This document shows positions 18,353-27,058 of a stretch of 64,000 nucleotides of DNA, piece by piece. Each line of letters begins with the position of its first letter. Position 1 is the stretch's first letter. The stretch lies in contig OZ244928.1 of assembly GCA_965221985.1 (NCBI GenBank), positions 2,542,001 through 2,606,000 of the forward strand. The letters run 5' to 3'. Made by a program: the position numbers and the translations under genes. The notes under the pieces are model-generated. The model saw only the letters and a program-made list of their open reading frames with translations, had not been told where the DNA came from and did not search any database. The stretch is from J054 sp965221985. Its GTDB lineage: Bacteria; Pseudomonadota; Gammaproteobacteria; Steroidobacterales; GCA-2729495.

Positions 18353-20863
18353 TTAACGACCCGCGCCTAAATAGGTCGTTAGCCGCAACAAGTCGGCAAA
18401 AACTCCCGCTGCGGTCACTGCCGGCCCCGCGCCAGGCCCCTGCACGACCAAAGGGTTTTCGCTATAGCGTGAGGTTTCGTAGCGCACAATGTTATCGGTG
18501 AGATTCATGCGGGCAAACGGGTGGTCTTGTGGTAAGGCTTGCAGCGTTACGCTGGCGCCTTCGTCCTTGCTCAATCGGCCGACGTAGCGCAACACGCTGC
18601 CGGCGTCGCTGGCTTTACGCCAGCGCGCGAGCATTTGCTCATCATAATTTGGCAATGCGTCCAAAAATCCCTCGATACTTTCGCCAAGCAAGGCATCCGG
18701 CACCAAACTTTCGACCTGTAGGTCACTGAGTTCAAGCTCCATGCCCATTTCCCGGCCAAGGATGATGACCTTTCGCGCCACATCCATGCCCGATAAATCG
18801 TCGCGGGGGTCTGGCTCAGTGTAGCCGCTATCGCGTGCTTCGCGAACAATGCTCGAAAATGCTTTGCTGCCATCAAAAACATTGAACAAATAGGCCAAGG
18901 TGCCGGAGAAGATTCCCTCAATGCTCAGTATTTCGTCGCCCGTTCGCTTCAAGTCACGCAAAGTTTCGATGATGGGCAGGCCGGCACCCACCGTGGTTTC
19001 GTAGAGAAAATGGGCATTGTGATTCCGCCGCACGTCCAACAGCTGTCGATAGTAGGCGAGTTCGCCGCTGTGGGCTTTTTTATTGGGCGTGACAACATGC
19101 ACGCCCTTGCAGAACCAGTCTAGATATCGATCGGCAACCCCGTCACTGGCAGAACAATCCACCACTGCCGCATGGGGTAAATGATCGGCGTTAACGTGGT
19201 CAATAAAGCGACCCCAATCTATCGCTATCGAGTTGGCATCGAAGGCTTCACGCCAGTTGGCCAGATCGATGCGCTGCTCCGCCAAGAGCATGCGCGTTGA
19301 GCTAGCAATGGCGCGCACGCGAATATCCAAACCGAACTCCGCGCGCAAGGAATCTGTTTCTGCAGCCATTTGATTGAGCAATACCCCCCCGACATTGCCG
19401 GGGCCGACTAAACCCATAGAAATGGTCTTGGCGGACAAATAGAATCCAGAGTGCGCGGCGCGCAACGCGCGGGTGGCTTCCTCGCCGTCGATGACGACTG
19501 ATATGTTGCGCTCGGAAGAGCCCTGGGCAATGGCGCGAACATTGATACCGGCATTGCCCAAGGTAGCCAGGAACTTCGCGGCAATGCCTGGTATGCCGGC
19601 CATGCCGTCACCCACAACAGCAATAATGGCGCAATTTCCTTGCAGGGCGACGCTGTTGATTTGCCCCTGTTCCATTTCGATCGTGAAAGCTTGCCGGACC
19701 ACCTGCTCAACGGTGCGCGCGTGGCGTTCGGGCACCGCGAAGCAAATGGAATGCTCAGAACTGGCCTGCGATATCAAAATTACCGAGATACCCGCATCAC
19801 GTAGCGCGCCGAATAGGCGGTCTGCCGTTCCGGGTACGCCGATCATACCGGCGCCTTCCAGGTTCACGAGGGTGATCTTTTCTATGGAAGTCACCCCCTT
19901 AATTAGTTCCTGATCGGTGCTGTCGCCGCCGATGCAAGATCCTGGGGCCTGCGCGTTAAAGGTATTGCGAATCCAAATGGGAATCCCCTGCGCAATGGCC
20001 GGCGACATAGTCTGCGGATGGATGACCTTCGCACCAAAGTAGGCTAGCTCCATCGCTTCGTTATAGGAGAGCCTATCGATGACCGCCGCTTCGGGCACGC
20101 GATTGGGATCCGCACTCATGACGCCGTCCACGTCGGTCCAAATATTAATGCGCTCGGCTTTCAACAAGGCACCGACGATAGATGCGGAAAAATCACTACC
20201 GTTGCGGCCCAAGGTCGTATGCAAGCCGTCGGCATCGGCGGCGATAAAACCGGTCACGACGGTGATGCCAGCGAATGTTGCGGGATAATGTCGGCTCGCA
20301 TTCTCGGCGGAACGATCCCAGAGCACATTCGGACCCAATTCACTGTGCTCGACCACGATGAGTTGTCGAGCGTCCAGCCATTCAATGTCGCCCTCAAAAC
20401 CGCGTTCTGGCGCAAGCTGCCGCAGCAGAGCCGCGAGAAGCCTGGATGACCAAAGCTCGCCAAAGCCCGCGATGAGATCGCGGCTGCGGTCTGCTGCCGA
20501 GCGCAACAAAGTCACGGCTTGCAGCACATCTCGAATGTCCGCTAGATCCCCATCGAAGGCCGTCAATAGATCAGCCGCTGCTTGGTCTTTCGAAATCAGC
20601 GCCTGTACCGTTGACCGGTAGCGCTCGCTCAAGGCCGCTAGGCCGGCTTGCAGCTGGTCTCCACCCGATTCTGCTTCGTCCACCAGCGCCAGCAAAGCGT
20701 CGGTCATACCACCCATGGCTGAGACCACCACGGCTTGGCGCGCGGGAGCATCCGTCAACAAAATGTCGGCAACCTGTCGAAAACAGTCTGGGTCGGCAAG
20801 GCTGGAACCGCCAAATTTATGGACCTGCCACGGCTTGTGGGTCATGGTACGAAGCTCATTCAT
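18353..20863 (-). CDS. thrA: Bifunctional aspartate kinase / homoserine dehydrogenase
   Basis: Carries out the first and third steps of threonine synthesis. The ~836-residue protein has an aspartokinase domain (KFGGSSLAD near the start, LGRNGSDFSASIVG, IWTDVDGVMSADP). Two ACT domains follow at about residues 310-450 (e.g. VNLEGAGMIGVPG, VGDGMAGIPGIAAKF), where threonine feedback would bind. The homoserine dehydrogenase domain begins at LVGPGNVGGVLLNQM and continues through TPNKKAHSGELAYYR and EGIFSGTLAYLFN. Length resembles E. coli ThrA (820). Starts at 20863 (MNEL) or 20845 (MTHK) are both plausible; the further in-frame extension to 20902 is not conserved. Confidence 0.94.
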   Translation of the reverse strand: MNELRTMTHKPWQVHKFGGSSLADPDCFRQVADILLTDAPARQAVVVSAMGGMTDALLALVDEAESGGDQLQAGLAALSERYRSTVQALISKDQAAADLLTAFDGDLADIRDVLQAVTLLRSAADRSRDLIAGFGELWSSRLLAALLRQLAPERGFEGDIEWLDARQLIVVEHSELGPNVLWDRSAENASRHYPATFAGITVVTGFIAADADGLHTTLGRNGSDFSASIVGALLKAERINIWTDVDGVMSADPNRVPEAAVIDRLSYNEAMELAYFGAKVIHPQTMSPAIAQGIPIWIRNTFNAQAPGSCIGGDSTDQELIKGVTSIEKITLVNLEGAGMIGVPGTADRLFGALRDAGISVILISQASSEHSICFAVPERHARTVEQVVRQAFTIEMEQGQINSVALQGNCAIIAVVGDGMAGIPGIAAKFLATLGNAGINVRAIAQGSSERNISVVIDGEEATRALRAAHSGFYLSAKTISMGLVGPGNVGGVLLNQMAAETDSLRAEFGLDIRVRAIASSTRMLLAEQRIDLANWREAFDANSIAIDWGRFIDHVNADHLPHAAVVDCSASDGVADRYLDWFCKGVHVVTPNKKAHSGELAYYRQLLDVRRNHNAHFLYETTVGAGLPIIETLRDLKRTGDEILSIEGIFSGTLAYLFNVFDGSKAFSSIVREARDSGYTEPDPRDDLSGMDVARKVIILGREMGMELELSDLQVESLVPDALLGESIEGFLDALPNYDEQMLARWRKASDAGSVLRYVGRLSKDEGASVTLQALPQDHPFARMNLTDNIVRYETSRYSENPLVVQGPGAGPAVTAAGVFADLLRLTTYLGAGR

Positions 20864-20993
20864 GCAGGCCTGAGCCTGGGCTGGTTGACAGAAAGCCGGC
20901 AATGATACCTGTTCTCAGGAACCTGGGCAGGGCTAGCCGCGTTGCAAACCGAGTCCACCCGCTCAATAATTCTTCCGTGCCAGGAGATCCGCG

Positions 20994-22001
20994 ATGCCCA
21001 AAATCTTTTTTGCTCCGGTTGATCAGCAGCATGAGCACGGAGATCTTGAACGATCGCTGATCAACCCCATAGATCGCCAGACGGTTATCAGCAGCTTTAG
21101 TGACGCGACTTATCCCGAACTCATCGAAATTGAGCGTCGGGGTCGCGGCTTTTACGCCTGGGGACTACCGCCGGGGCCGGATAGTGTTGAACTGTGGTTT
21201 AACATGGCCATTGGCGACATCGTGCTAGTGAGCTACAAGAATGCGTTTCGGCACTACGCGAAAGTGCTTGGCCGTTATGAGAATGTACGCGCGGCGCGTG
21301 CCATATGGGATAAGGATGCTGATGACAGTCAGGTACGAGAGTTTATTTTTTTCGTGACGGAACCCATTCCGCTGTCACTGCCGCACGACGAATTGAAGGA
21401 CTACTTCCCACCCGGCCAGGATGGCTTTTGGCAGCTCGAAGACGAGGTGATCAATCGCATTGAAGCCGATTTCCGCAGCGTGGACCGCTTTGCCCGGCGC
21501 CGTTTGCTGAATACGGACGCCGGCGGCCCCATCTTGGACATGAGCGGTATTATCCAAATGTCCGAGCGTGACCAGCAACGATTACAGGCCTTTGAGTCTG
21601 GCAACAGCAAGGATGCTCGCGCGGGCGTCGTGGATAGCATCATCCGCCGCCGCGGCCACCCTAATTTTCGCAAACGCCTGCTATCCGCCTACGACTACCG
21701 CTGCGCCATCACTGCCTGTGACGCCGCCGACGCCTTGGAAGCCACTTATATTGTCCCCTACCGGGGAAAGTTCACGCATCATCCTTCCAACGGTTTGTTG
21801 TTGCGGGCAGATATTCACACTTTGTTTGATCTAGGCAAGATTGCCATTGATACGCGCACCATGACGACCATCGTGGCGGACGATATCCTGGAAACGAATT
21901 ATCGCATCCTGTCAGGGCGGCCTATTAGTTTCCCCACCCAAGAAGAGCATCGGCCCAGCACCGAGTCCTTGGATCTCCATCGCCGCCTCGCGGGACTCTA
22001 G
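20994..22001 (+). CDS. HNH endonuclease-fold protein, possible modification-dependent (type IV) restriction enzyme
   Basis: A 335-residue protein. The C-terminal third (about 222-300) is an HNH_2-type nuclease domain: FRKRLLSAYDYRCAITACD, then the ββα-metal motif and SNGLLLRADIHTLFDLGKIAID. The N-terminal part (about 40-140; FYAWGLPPGPDSVELW, GDIVLVSYKN) looks like a PUA/EVE-like base-reading domain, the layout of EVE-HNH type IV enzymes. That part is inference. The first His of the HNH triad, expected as LEAAHI or LEATHI, is Tyr252 (TAT at 21747-21749); Asn266 and His275 are kept. Divergent from thrA; no methyltransferase beside it. Confidence 0.65.
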   Translation: MPKIFFAPVDQQHEHGDLERSLINPIDRQTVISSFSDATYPELIEIERRGRGFYAWGLPPGPDSVELWFNMAIGDIVLVSYKNAFRHYAKVLGRYENVRAARAIWDKDADDSQVREFIFFVTEPIPLSLPHDELKDYFPPGQDGFWQLEDEVINRIEADFRSVDRFARRRLLNTDAGGPILDMSGIIQMSERDQQRLQAFESGNSKDARAGVVDSIIRRRGHPNFRKRLLSAYDYRCAITACDAADALEATYIVPYRGKFTHHPSNGLLLRADIHTLFDLGKIAIDTRTMTTIVADDILETNYRILSGRPISFPTQEEHRPSTESLDLHRRLAGL

Positions 22002-22167
22002 CGGTATAGGCCCCAGCGGAAAAACCGCCGCGGCGGGATACATTCGGGAAAGCGGCGATCAGCTTGATGCGTCGCTGTCTTGATGGCTTCTGCGCCAGGG
22101 TCCAGTGAAATCCTTGCGCGGCAGCCTTGCAAGGACTTGCCTTGAACGCAACAATGCGTGCATGCGA

Positions 22168-23001
22168 ATGTCACGCGAAGAATTTCTGCGCTGGCCGCGC
22201 AAGGCGGTCACCCTGCTGGGTATGTCCGGTGTTGGCAAAACACACCTGGCAAACAGCGTGCCGAAGTCGAACTGGTTTCACTACTCTGGCGACTACCGCA
22301 TTGGTACCAAGTACCTAGAAGAACCCATCCTCGACAATGTCAAGCGTCAGGCCATGCAAGTGGATTTCTTGCGCGATCTGCTGCGCAGTGACTCTATCTA
22401 CATTGCAAATAACATTTCGGTCTATAACTTGGAGCCCGTCGCGACGTTCTTGGGCAAGCTAGGCCGAGCGGACCTTGGTGGGCTGCCCTTGGCGGAATTT
22501 AAGCAGCGGCAACATCTGCATGCCTTGGCGGAGGCCGCCGCCATGCAGGATGTACGGGATTTTATTCGCAAGGCTCATGAGATTTACGGCTATGATCATT
22601 TCCTGAACGACGCTGGTGGCAGTATCGTGGAGTTGGATGATCCGGGCGTAATGCGCACGCTGGCCAAGCATACCTTGATCTTGTACTTGCAAGCCGGGCC
22701 TGACATGGAAGAAGAGTTAGTGAATCGGGCAGTGACGGATCCAAAGCCGCTCTACTATCGCGAAGATTTTCTCGACGCCAAACTGGCAGAGTATTTGCGT
22801 AAGCAAAAAATTGAAAATGCCGACGAAATTGAGCCCGATCAATTTGTCAGCTGGGTATTTCCGCATCTGGCCAATCATCGTCGCCCGCGTTATGAGGCCG
22901 TCGCGAATGAACTGGGCTACACGGTTTCGGCCCGCGAAATTTCCGGTATCGAAACTGAGGCAGATTTTCTCGAACTGGTGGCCGGGGCGATTCCGAAATA
23001 G
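22168..23001 (+). CDS. P-loop ATPase of unknown function
   Basis: A soluble protein of about 277 residues beginning MSREEFLRWPRKAVTLLGMSGVGKTHLA. The Walker A motif GMSGVGKT lies near residue 18. A tyrosine-rich stretch (HYSGDYRIGTKYL) follows and the protein ends in helical sequence. It belongs to a proteobacterial family of stand-alone ATPases I cannot name. The frame is open to 22105, but conserved sequence starts here; ATG 22162 is an equal alternative and neither has a clear Shine-Dalgarno. The dehalogenase gene follows within 10 bp. Confidence 0.65.
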   Translation: MSREEFLRWPRKAVTLLGMSGVGKTHLANSVPKSNWFHYSGDYRIGTKYLEEPILDNVKRQAMQVDFLRDLLRSDSIYIANNISVYNLEPVATFLGKLGRADLGGLPLAEFKQRQHLHALAEAAAMQDVRDFIRKAHEIYGYDHFLNDAGGSIVELDDPGVMRTLAKHTLILYLQAGPDMEEELVNRAVTDPKPLYYREDFLDAKLAEYLRKQKIENADEIEPDQFVSWVFPHLANHRRPRYEAVANELGYTVSAREISGIETEADFLELVAGAIPK

Positions 23002-23010
23002 TTGGCCGTC

Positions 23011-23883
23011 ATGGGTGATACGCCACTTCGATTCCTGAGAGTCCACGGCCGTAAGATGGCGGTTTGGGATCAAGGTCAGGGACCGGTACTACTATTTCTT
23101 CACGGCAACCCCACCTCTAGTTTCCTATGGCGCAAGCTAATCGCGAACCTGGCCACCGATTTTCGTTGCGTCGCGCCGGATCTCATTGGCATGGGGGCAT
23201 CCGACAAACTGCCGAACTCGGATGTTGACAGCTATAGCTTCGCCGAGCATCGTGATTTCCTCGACAAGCTAATCGTAGAGTTGGAACTAGGCCCAGAAGT
23301 CACCTTGGTATTGCATGATTGGGGATCGGCCCTGGGTTTTGACTGGGCACGGCGCCATGCTTCCCAGGTCGACGGCCTAGTGTATATGGAAGCCCTAGTC
23401 CGGCCATTGAGCTGGGACGAATGGCCCGCGGCGAGCCGGGATTTGTTTAAGGCTTTACGCTCGCCGGCCGGCGAATCGCTGATCCTGGAAAAGAATATTT
23501 TTGTTGAAAAGATTTTGCCCGGCTCCGTGCAAAGGGAACTGAGCGTCGCGGAAATGGATGCCTACCGGAAACCCTTCGCGGTGCCGGGCGAGGATCGACG
23601 GCCTACCCTGAGCTGGCCTCGGCAACTACCCATCGATGGACAACCCGAGGATGTTGTGAAACTGGTTCAAAGCTATGCCGACTGGCTAAGCCAATGCACA
23701 ACGCCTAAACTATTTATTAACGCGGAACCGGGCGCGATCCTAAGGGGCGCGCCGCGTGAATTTTGTCGCCGCTGGCCAGCGCAAACCGAAGTCACGGTGC
23801 CGGGAATACACTTTATCCAAGAAGATTCTGCCGCCGAAATCGTTACCGCCATTCGGGAATGGAAAATAATGCTAGCGCGATAG
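23011..23883 (+). CDS. Haloalkane dehalogenase (alpha/beta hydrolase)
   Basis: Hydrolyses carbon-halogen bonds of alkyl halides to alcohols. The 290-residue protein shows a complete HLD-II-like catalytic set. HGNPTSSFLW supplies the oxyanion hole and a halide-binding Asn; LHDWGSALGFDW supplies the nucleophile Asp and the second halide-binding Trp; YMEALVRP gives the catalytic Glu; PGIHFIQEDSA gives the His. These match DhaA and LinB-type enzymes. Natural substrate unknown. ATG 23011 is preferred over an in-frame TTG at 23002. The gene sits in a probable operon with the upstream ATPase and the downstream methyltransferase (25 bp gap). Confidence 0.88.
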   Translation: MGDTPLRFLRVHGRKMAVWDQGQGPVLLFLHGNPTSSFLWRKLIANLATDFRCVAPDLIGMGASDKLPNSDVDSYSFAEHRDFLDKLIVELELGPEVTLVLHDWGSALGFDWARRHASQVDGLVYMEALVRPLSWDEWPAASRDLFKALRSPAGESLILEKNIFVEKILPGSVQRELSVAEMDAYRKPFAVPGEDRRPTLSWPRQLPIDGQPEDVVKLVQSYADWLSQCTTPKLFINAEPGAILRGAPREFCRRWPAQTEVTVPGIHFIQEDSAAEIVTAIREWKIMLAR

Positions 23884-23908
23884 CATCAACACTAGAAGTT
23901 ATAAAAAG

Positions 23909-24523
23909 ATGGGATTCTATCAGCGCCGAATTCTGCCAAGGATAATTTCCAAAGGCATGAATAATAAGGCCATTGCAAAATACCGGCCCTTAATTCCGCC
24001 TTTGGCCAGCAAACGGGTTTTGGAGGTTGGAATCGCGTCGGGACTAAATCTACCGCACTATACCGACCAAGTGGACCACCTGTTCGGCCTAGAGCCCTCC
24101 AAGGAATTATTGGCGCAAGCGCGGGAACCGGCCGATGCCGCGGCATTTCCGGTGGACTTAATCGAGGCATCGGCGGAAGATATTCCCCTGGAATCCAACA
24201 GCATGGACACCGTGGTCAGCACTTGGACCCTTTGCTCCATTCCCAAAGTCGAGCGTGCCATGCAGGAGATGCGCCGGGTATTGAAGCCTGAAGGCCGATT
24301 GCTATTCATAGAGCACGGCAGGGCTCCCGATCCAGGTGTGGCGCGCTGGCAAGATCGCTTAGCGCCCGTATTCTTGCGCGTGGCCGGCTGCAGTATCAAC
24401 CGTCCCATTGATAAAATCGTGGCCGAAGCAGGTTTCGATTATGTTGACTTGGATAAGCAGTATTTTTCCGGGCCTCGCTTCATTGCTTATCACTACGTGG
24501 GCCAGGCCGAAGCGAAACACTAG
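23909..24523 (+). CDS. Class I SAM-dependent methyltransferase (METTL7/UbiE-like)
   Basis: A 204-residue Rossmann methyltransferase. Motif I is VLEVGIASGLNLPHY, the acidic SAM-ribose residue is the Glu of FGLEPSKELL, and motif II/III is DTVVSTWTLCSIPKVERAM with EMRRVLKPEGRLLFIEHG. The IASGLNLPHY form resembles the METTL7 (thiol methyltransferase) group of small-molecule enzymes. The substrate is not evident; its place after a dehalogenase suggests small-molecule detoxification. Confidence 0.8.
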   Translation: MGFYQRRILPRIISKGMNNKAIAKYRPLIPPLASKRVLEVGIASGLNLPHYTDQVDHLFGLEPSKELLAQAREPADAAAFPVDLIEASAEDIPLESNSMDTVVSTWTLCSIPKVERAMQEMRRVLKPEGRLLFIEHGRAPDPGVARWQDRLAPVFLRVAGCSINRPIDKIVAEAGFDYVDLDKQYFSGPRFIAYHYVGQAEAKH

Positions 24524-24628
24524 AAGCTACACGCAAGCTTGAATCGCAGCCTGTCAACAATGCATTGCTTGGGCTAGACTTCTACTCCCGCTACCAAAGG
24601 AACGGGCCGCAGAGCCCGGAGTGAAACC

Positions 24629-25836
24629 ATGACGGAATCTGATAAACCGCGCCCACTGGACGGTATACGCGTGGTCGAAGTTGGCCAGCTGTTGGCTGGG
24701 CCATTCACCGGAAGCATGCTCGGCTATTTTGGCGCCGAGGTTATCAAAGTTGAAACACCGGGCGACGGTGATGCCATCCGCAAGTGGCGGATCATGAAAG
24801 ACGGCACGGCATTGTGGTGGCATAGCTTGGCCCGCAACAAGAAATGCGTGACCGCCAATCTGCGTACCGACGAAGGCCGCGCCATCGTGGCCCGCCTGGC
24901 CGAAACGGCGGATGTCATTGTCGAAAACTTTCGGCCCGGGACCATGGAAAAATGGGGCTTGGGACCAACCGACCTATGGCAAAAAAATCCGGGGCTCATT
25001 TACAGCCGTATTTCCGGTTATGGTCAAGATGGACCCTACGCGTCTAAGCCCGGTTTCGCTTCGGTCTGCGAGGGCTTTGGCGGATTTCGCTATGTGAATG
25101 GTTTTCCCGACGAAGCTCCGGTACGTCCGAACTTGAGTATTGGCGATACATTGGCGGGCATTCATTCTGTGCTGGGTATATTGCTGTCGGTGATTCAACG
25201 CAGTAAGGATCCGCGCGGTCGGGGACAGGTTATCGATACTGCCATTTACGAGGCGGTGTTTAATCTGCTCGAAGGTGTTGTGCCCGAATACGACGGCGCC
25301 GGTGTCATCCGAGAGCCCTCGGGATCGACCCTGACGGGTATCGTGCCGACCAATACCTACCGCTGCAAGGATGGCAAATTTGTCATTATCGGCGGCAACG
25401 GCGACTCTATTTTTAAGCGACTATGTCATGCCATGGACCGTGGTGATCTCGCCGAGGATCCGCGGATGGCCGACAACGCGGGACGGGTTGTGCATGAGAA
25501 AGAACTGGATGAAGTCATCGGGCAATGGACTGGCACTCTCACCGCGCAAGAAGTCCTTGACCAAATGGAAGACGCGCGGGTACCGGCTGGCCCTATTTAC
25601 AGTGTTGTAGATATGCTGGCTGATCCGCAGTACAACGCCCGGGGCATGTTTGAAGAGGTGCAAGTGGGCGGGGAAGCATTGAAGATACCAGCCATGATTC
25701 CACGCTTAAGCGACACCCCTGGCGCACGGATTGGCCGGGACCGGAGGTGGGCCAGCACAACGAGGAAGTGTTGGGTGGAATTCTCGGCTTTAGCGAGGCA
25801 GAAATGGCCAAGATGCGCAACGAGGGCATCATCTAG
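24629..25836 (+). pseudogene. Type III CoA-transferase (CaiB/BaiF), interrupted by a frameshift near 25721-25726
   Basis: Family III CoA-transferases move CoA between acids via an aspartyl-CoA intermediate. The first ~365 residues are intact: GIRVVEVGQLLAGPF, EVIKVETPGDGD, NFRPGTMEKWGLG and the catalytic Asp in LSIGDTLAG. At GGC-GCA-CGG (25721) the reading frame departs from the family. The +1-shifted frame from 25726 then gives TDWPGPEVGQHNEEVL and an ordinary C-terminus ending MRNEGII at TAG 25834-25836, 7 bp before the convergent SDR. One base is missing, either through real mutation or sequencing error. The unshifted frame runs on to 26062 but overlaps the SDR and is not family-like. Start has GGAGTGAAACC upstream. 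Confidence 0.82.
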
Positions 25837-25843
25837 CGCGATC

Positions 25844-26734
25844 CTAATTCGCTTGGCTCGCGCCCGTGGCTTCCATGGCATAGTCCCAAACACGCGTTTG
25901 GAATTCTGGGTCGAGACTTGCCGGCGAAGGCGCCTTGTGTTTTTGATGTTCCCAATAGTGACCGGTGTCGCCGGAGACGCCCGGATCCGTTGCCAAATGG
26001 ATGTGGTTTTTCGCGCCGCGTTGAGCCGACTGCAGCAAAGGCCAAAACAGTCGCACGCCTAGCTTCCACAGGCCGCGCATATTGCGGTGTATGTTCGTGC
26101 GCAGGAAATAGCCGGGCGAGACTGTATGCACATCGACGCCTGTTCCCTTGAGGCGCTCGGCCAGGCGAAAAGATCCCGCAGCCATGGCGAGTTTGGAGCG
26201 CGCATAGGCTTGAAAGCCCTTGTTGTGATTTATACCCGTCCAGCCCAACCGATTGTCGATATCGTCCCAGTCTAGGGTTTTCACCATCTTGTGTCCGTCG
26301 GAACAAATGTTGATCAATCGCGAAGGCGCGCTGACTTTTAGTTTCTCGATGAGCAACTGAGACAATAGAAAAGGTCCGAGAAAATTAGTCGCCATGGTGA
26401 GCTCGAAACCGTCCGCGCTTTCCCGCCGCACAGTCTCGGTGATACCCGCGTTATTGATCAAGACATCGAGGCGCGAATATTTCTCATTGACATGGGCTGC
26501 CAAGCGCCGCAGCTGGCTAAAGTCTGAAACGTCGCAATCGATAAATTCAAGATCACTATTGCCGGTATCCCGTATGATCTCCGCACGGCTATCCTCACCA
26601 TTGGGGATATCGTTATCCACCATGATTAGGCGCGCGCCCTGACGGGCAATGGCCTTGGCGGCAATGCGGCCCATGCCGCTCGCCGTGCCGGTTATGAGCA
26701 CGATTTTCCCGTCCATGTTTTGTGTTTGCGACAT
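25844..26734 (-). CDS. Short-chain dehydrogenase/reductase (retinol dehydrogenase-like)
   Basis: A 296-residue classical/extended SDR. The cofactor motif is ITGTASGMGRIAA, followed by MVDNDIPNGE (acidic residue at the end of β2, suggesting NAD). NNAGITET is conserved, the catalytic Ser is in INICSDGHK and Tyr-x3-Lys is in QAYARSKLAMA. The C-terminal ~100 residues resemble RDH/WWOX-like enzymes acting on lipophilic alcohols. ATG 26734 is chosen over an in-frame TTG at 26773; GGAGGT lies 12 nt upstream. It is convergent with the CoA-transferase. Confidence 0.85.
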   Translation of the reverse strand: MSQTQNMDGKIVLITGTASGMGRIAAKAIARQGARLIMVDNDIPNGEDSRAEIIRDTGNSDLEFIDCDVSDFSQLRRLAAHVNEKYSRLDVLINNAGITETVRRESADGFELTMATNFLGPFLLSQLLIEKLKVSAPSRLINICSDGHKMVKTLDWDDIDNRLGWTGINHNKGFQAYARSKLAMAAGSFRLAERLKGTGVDVHTVSPGYFLRTNIHRNMRGLWKLGVRLFWPLLQSAQRGAKNHIHLATDPGVSGDTGHYWEHQKHKAPSPASLDPEFQTRVWDYAMEATGASQAN

Positions 26735-27058
26735 GATTGGATCTAAACCTCCGGCCGCGAAAATTTTCGACAACCAATTAGTAAGTACCGCTGACAGCCG
26801 AGAATAGAATACTCAGGCTTGGGAAAAAAATCAGAACTTGTACAGCTTCACCCCTCGCGGCAAGTGAGATGGCTACGGTACGCCGGTCTGATCAAGATCT
26901 CTTGTAGCCACGACATTCAATTTCGCTAGACAAACTCGCCAGTCGGACAGTGGTCCATCTCGGGTTTGGGCGGCGTAGACATCAACTCTATGATTTGCGG
27001 CTACACGCCTAAATAGATATCCGCAGAACCGGTAAATGGTGGGAAGCAGGAGATGACG
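26735..27058. other. Intergenic region, divergent promoters expected
   Basis: 324 bp between the divergent SDR and UbiD genes. No gene, clear promoter pair, repeat or hairpin was recognised; the last 9 bases (AAGCAGGAG-type) hold the Shine-Dalgarno of the UbiD gene. Confidence 0.4.

Noticed and set aside
25837..26062. C-terminal extension of the CoA-transferase reading over the SDR gene
   Set aside because: This reading comes from the unshifted frame after the frameshift; its residues are unlike the family and it overlaps a well-supported minus-strand gene.
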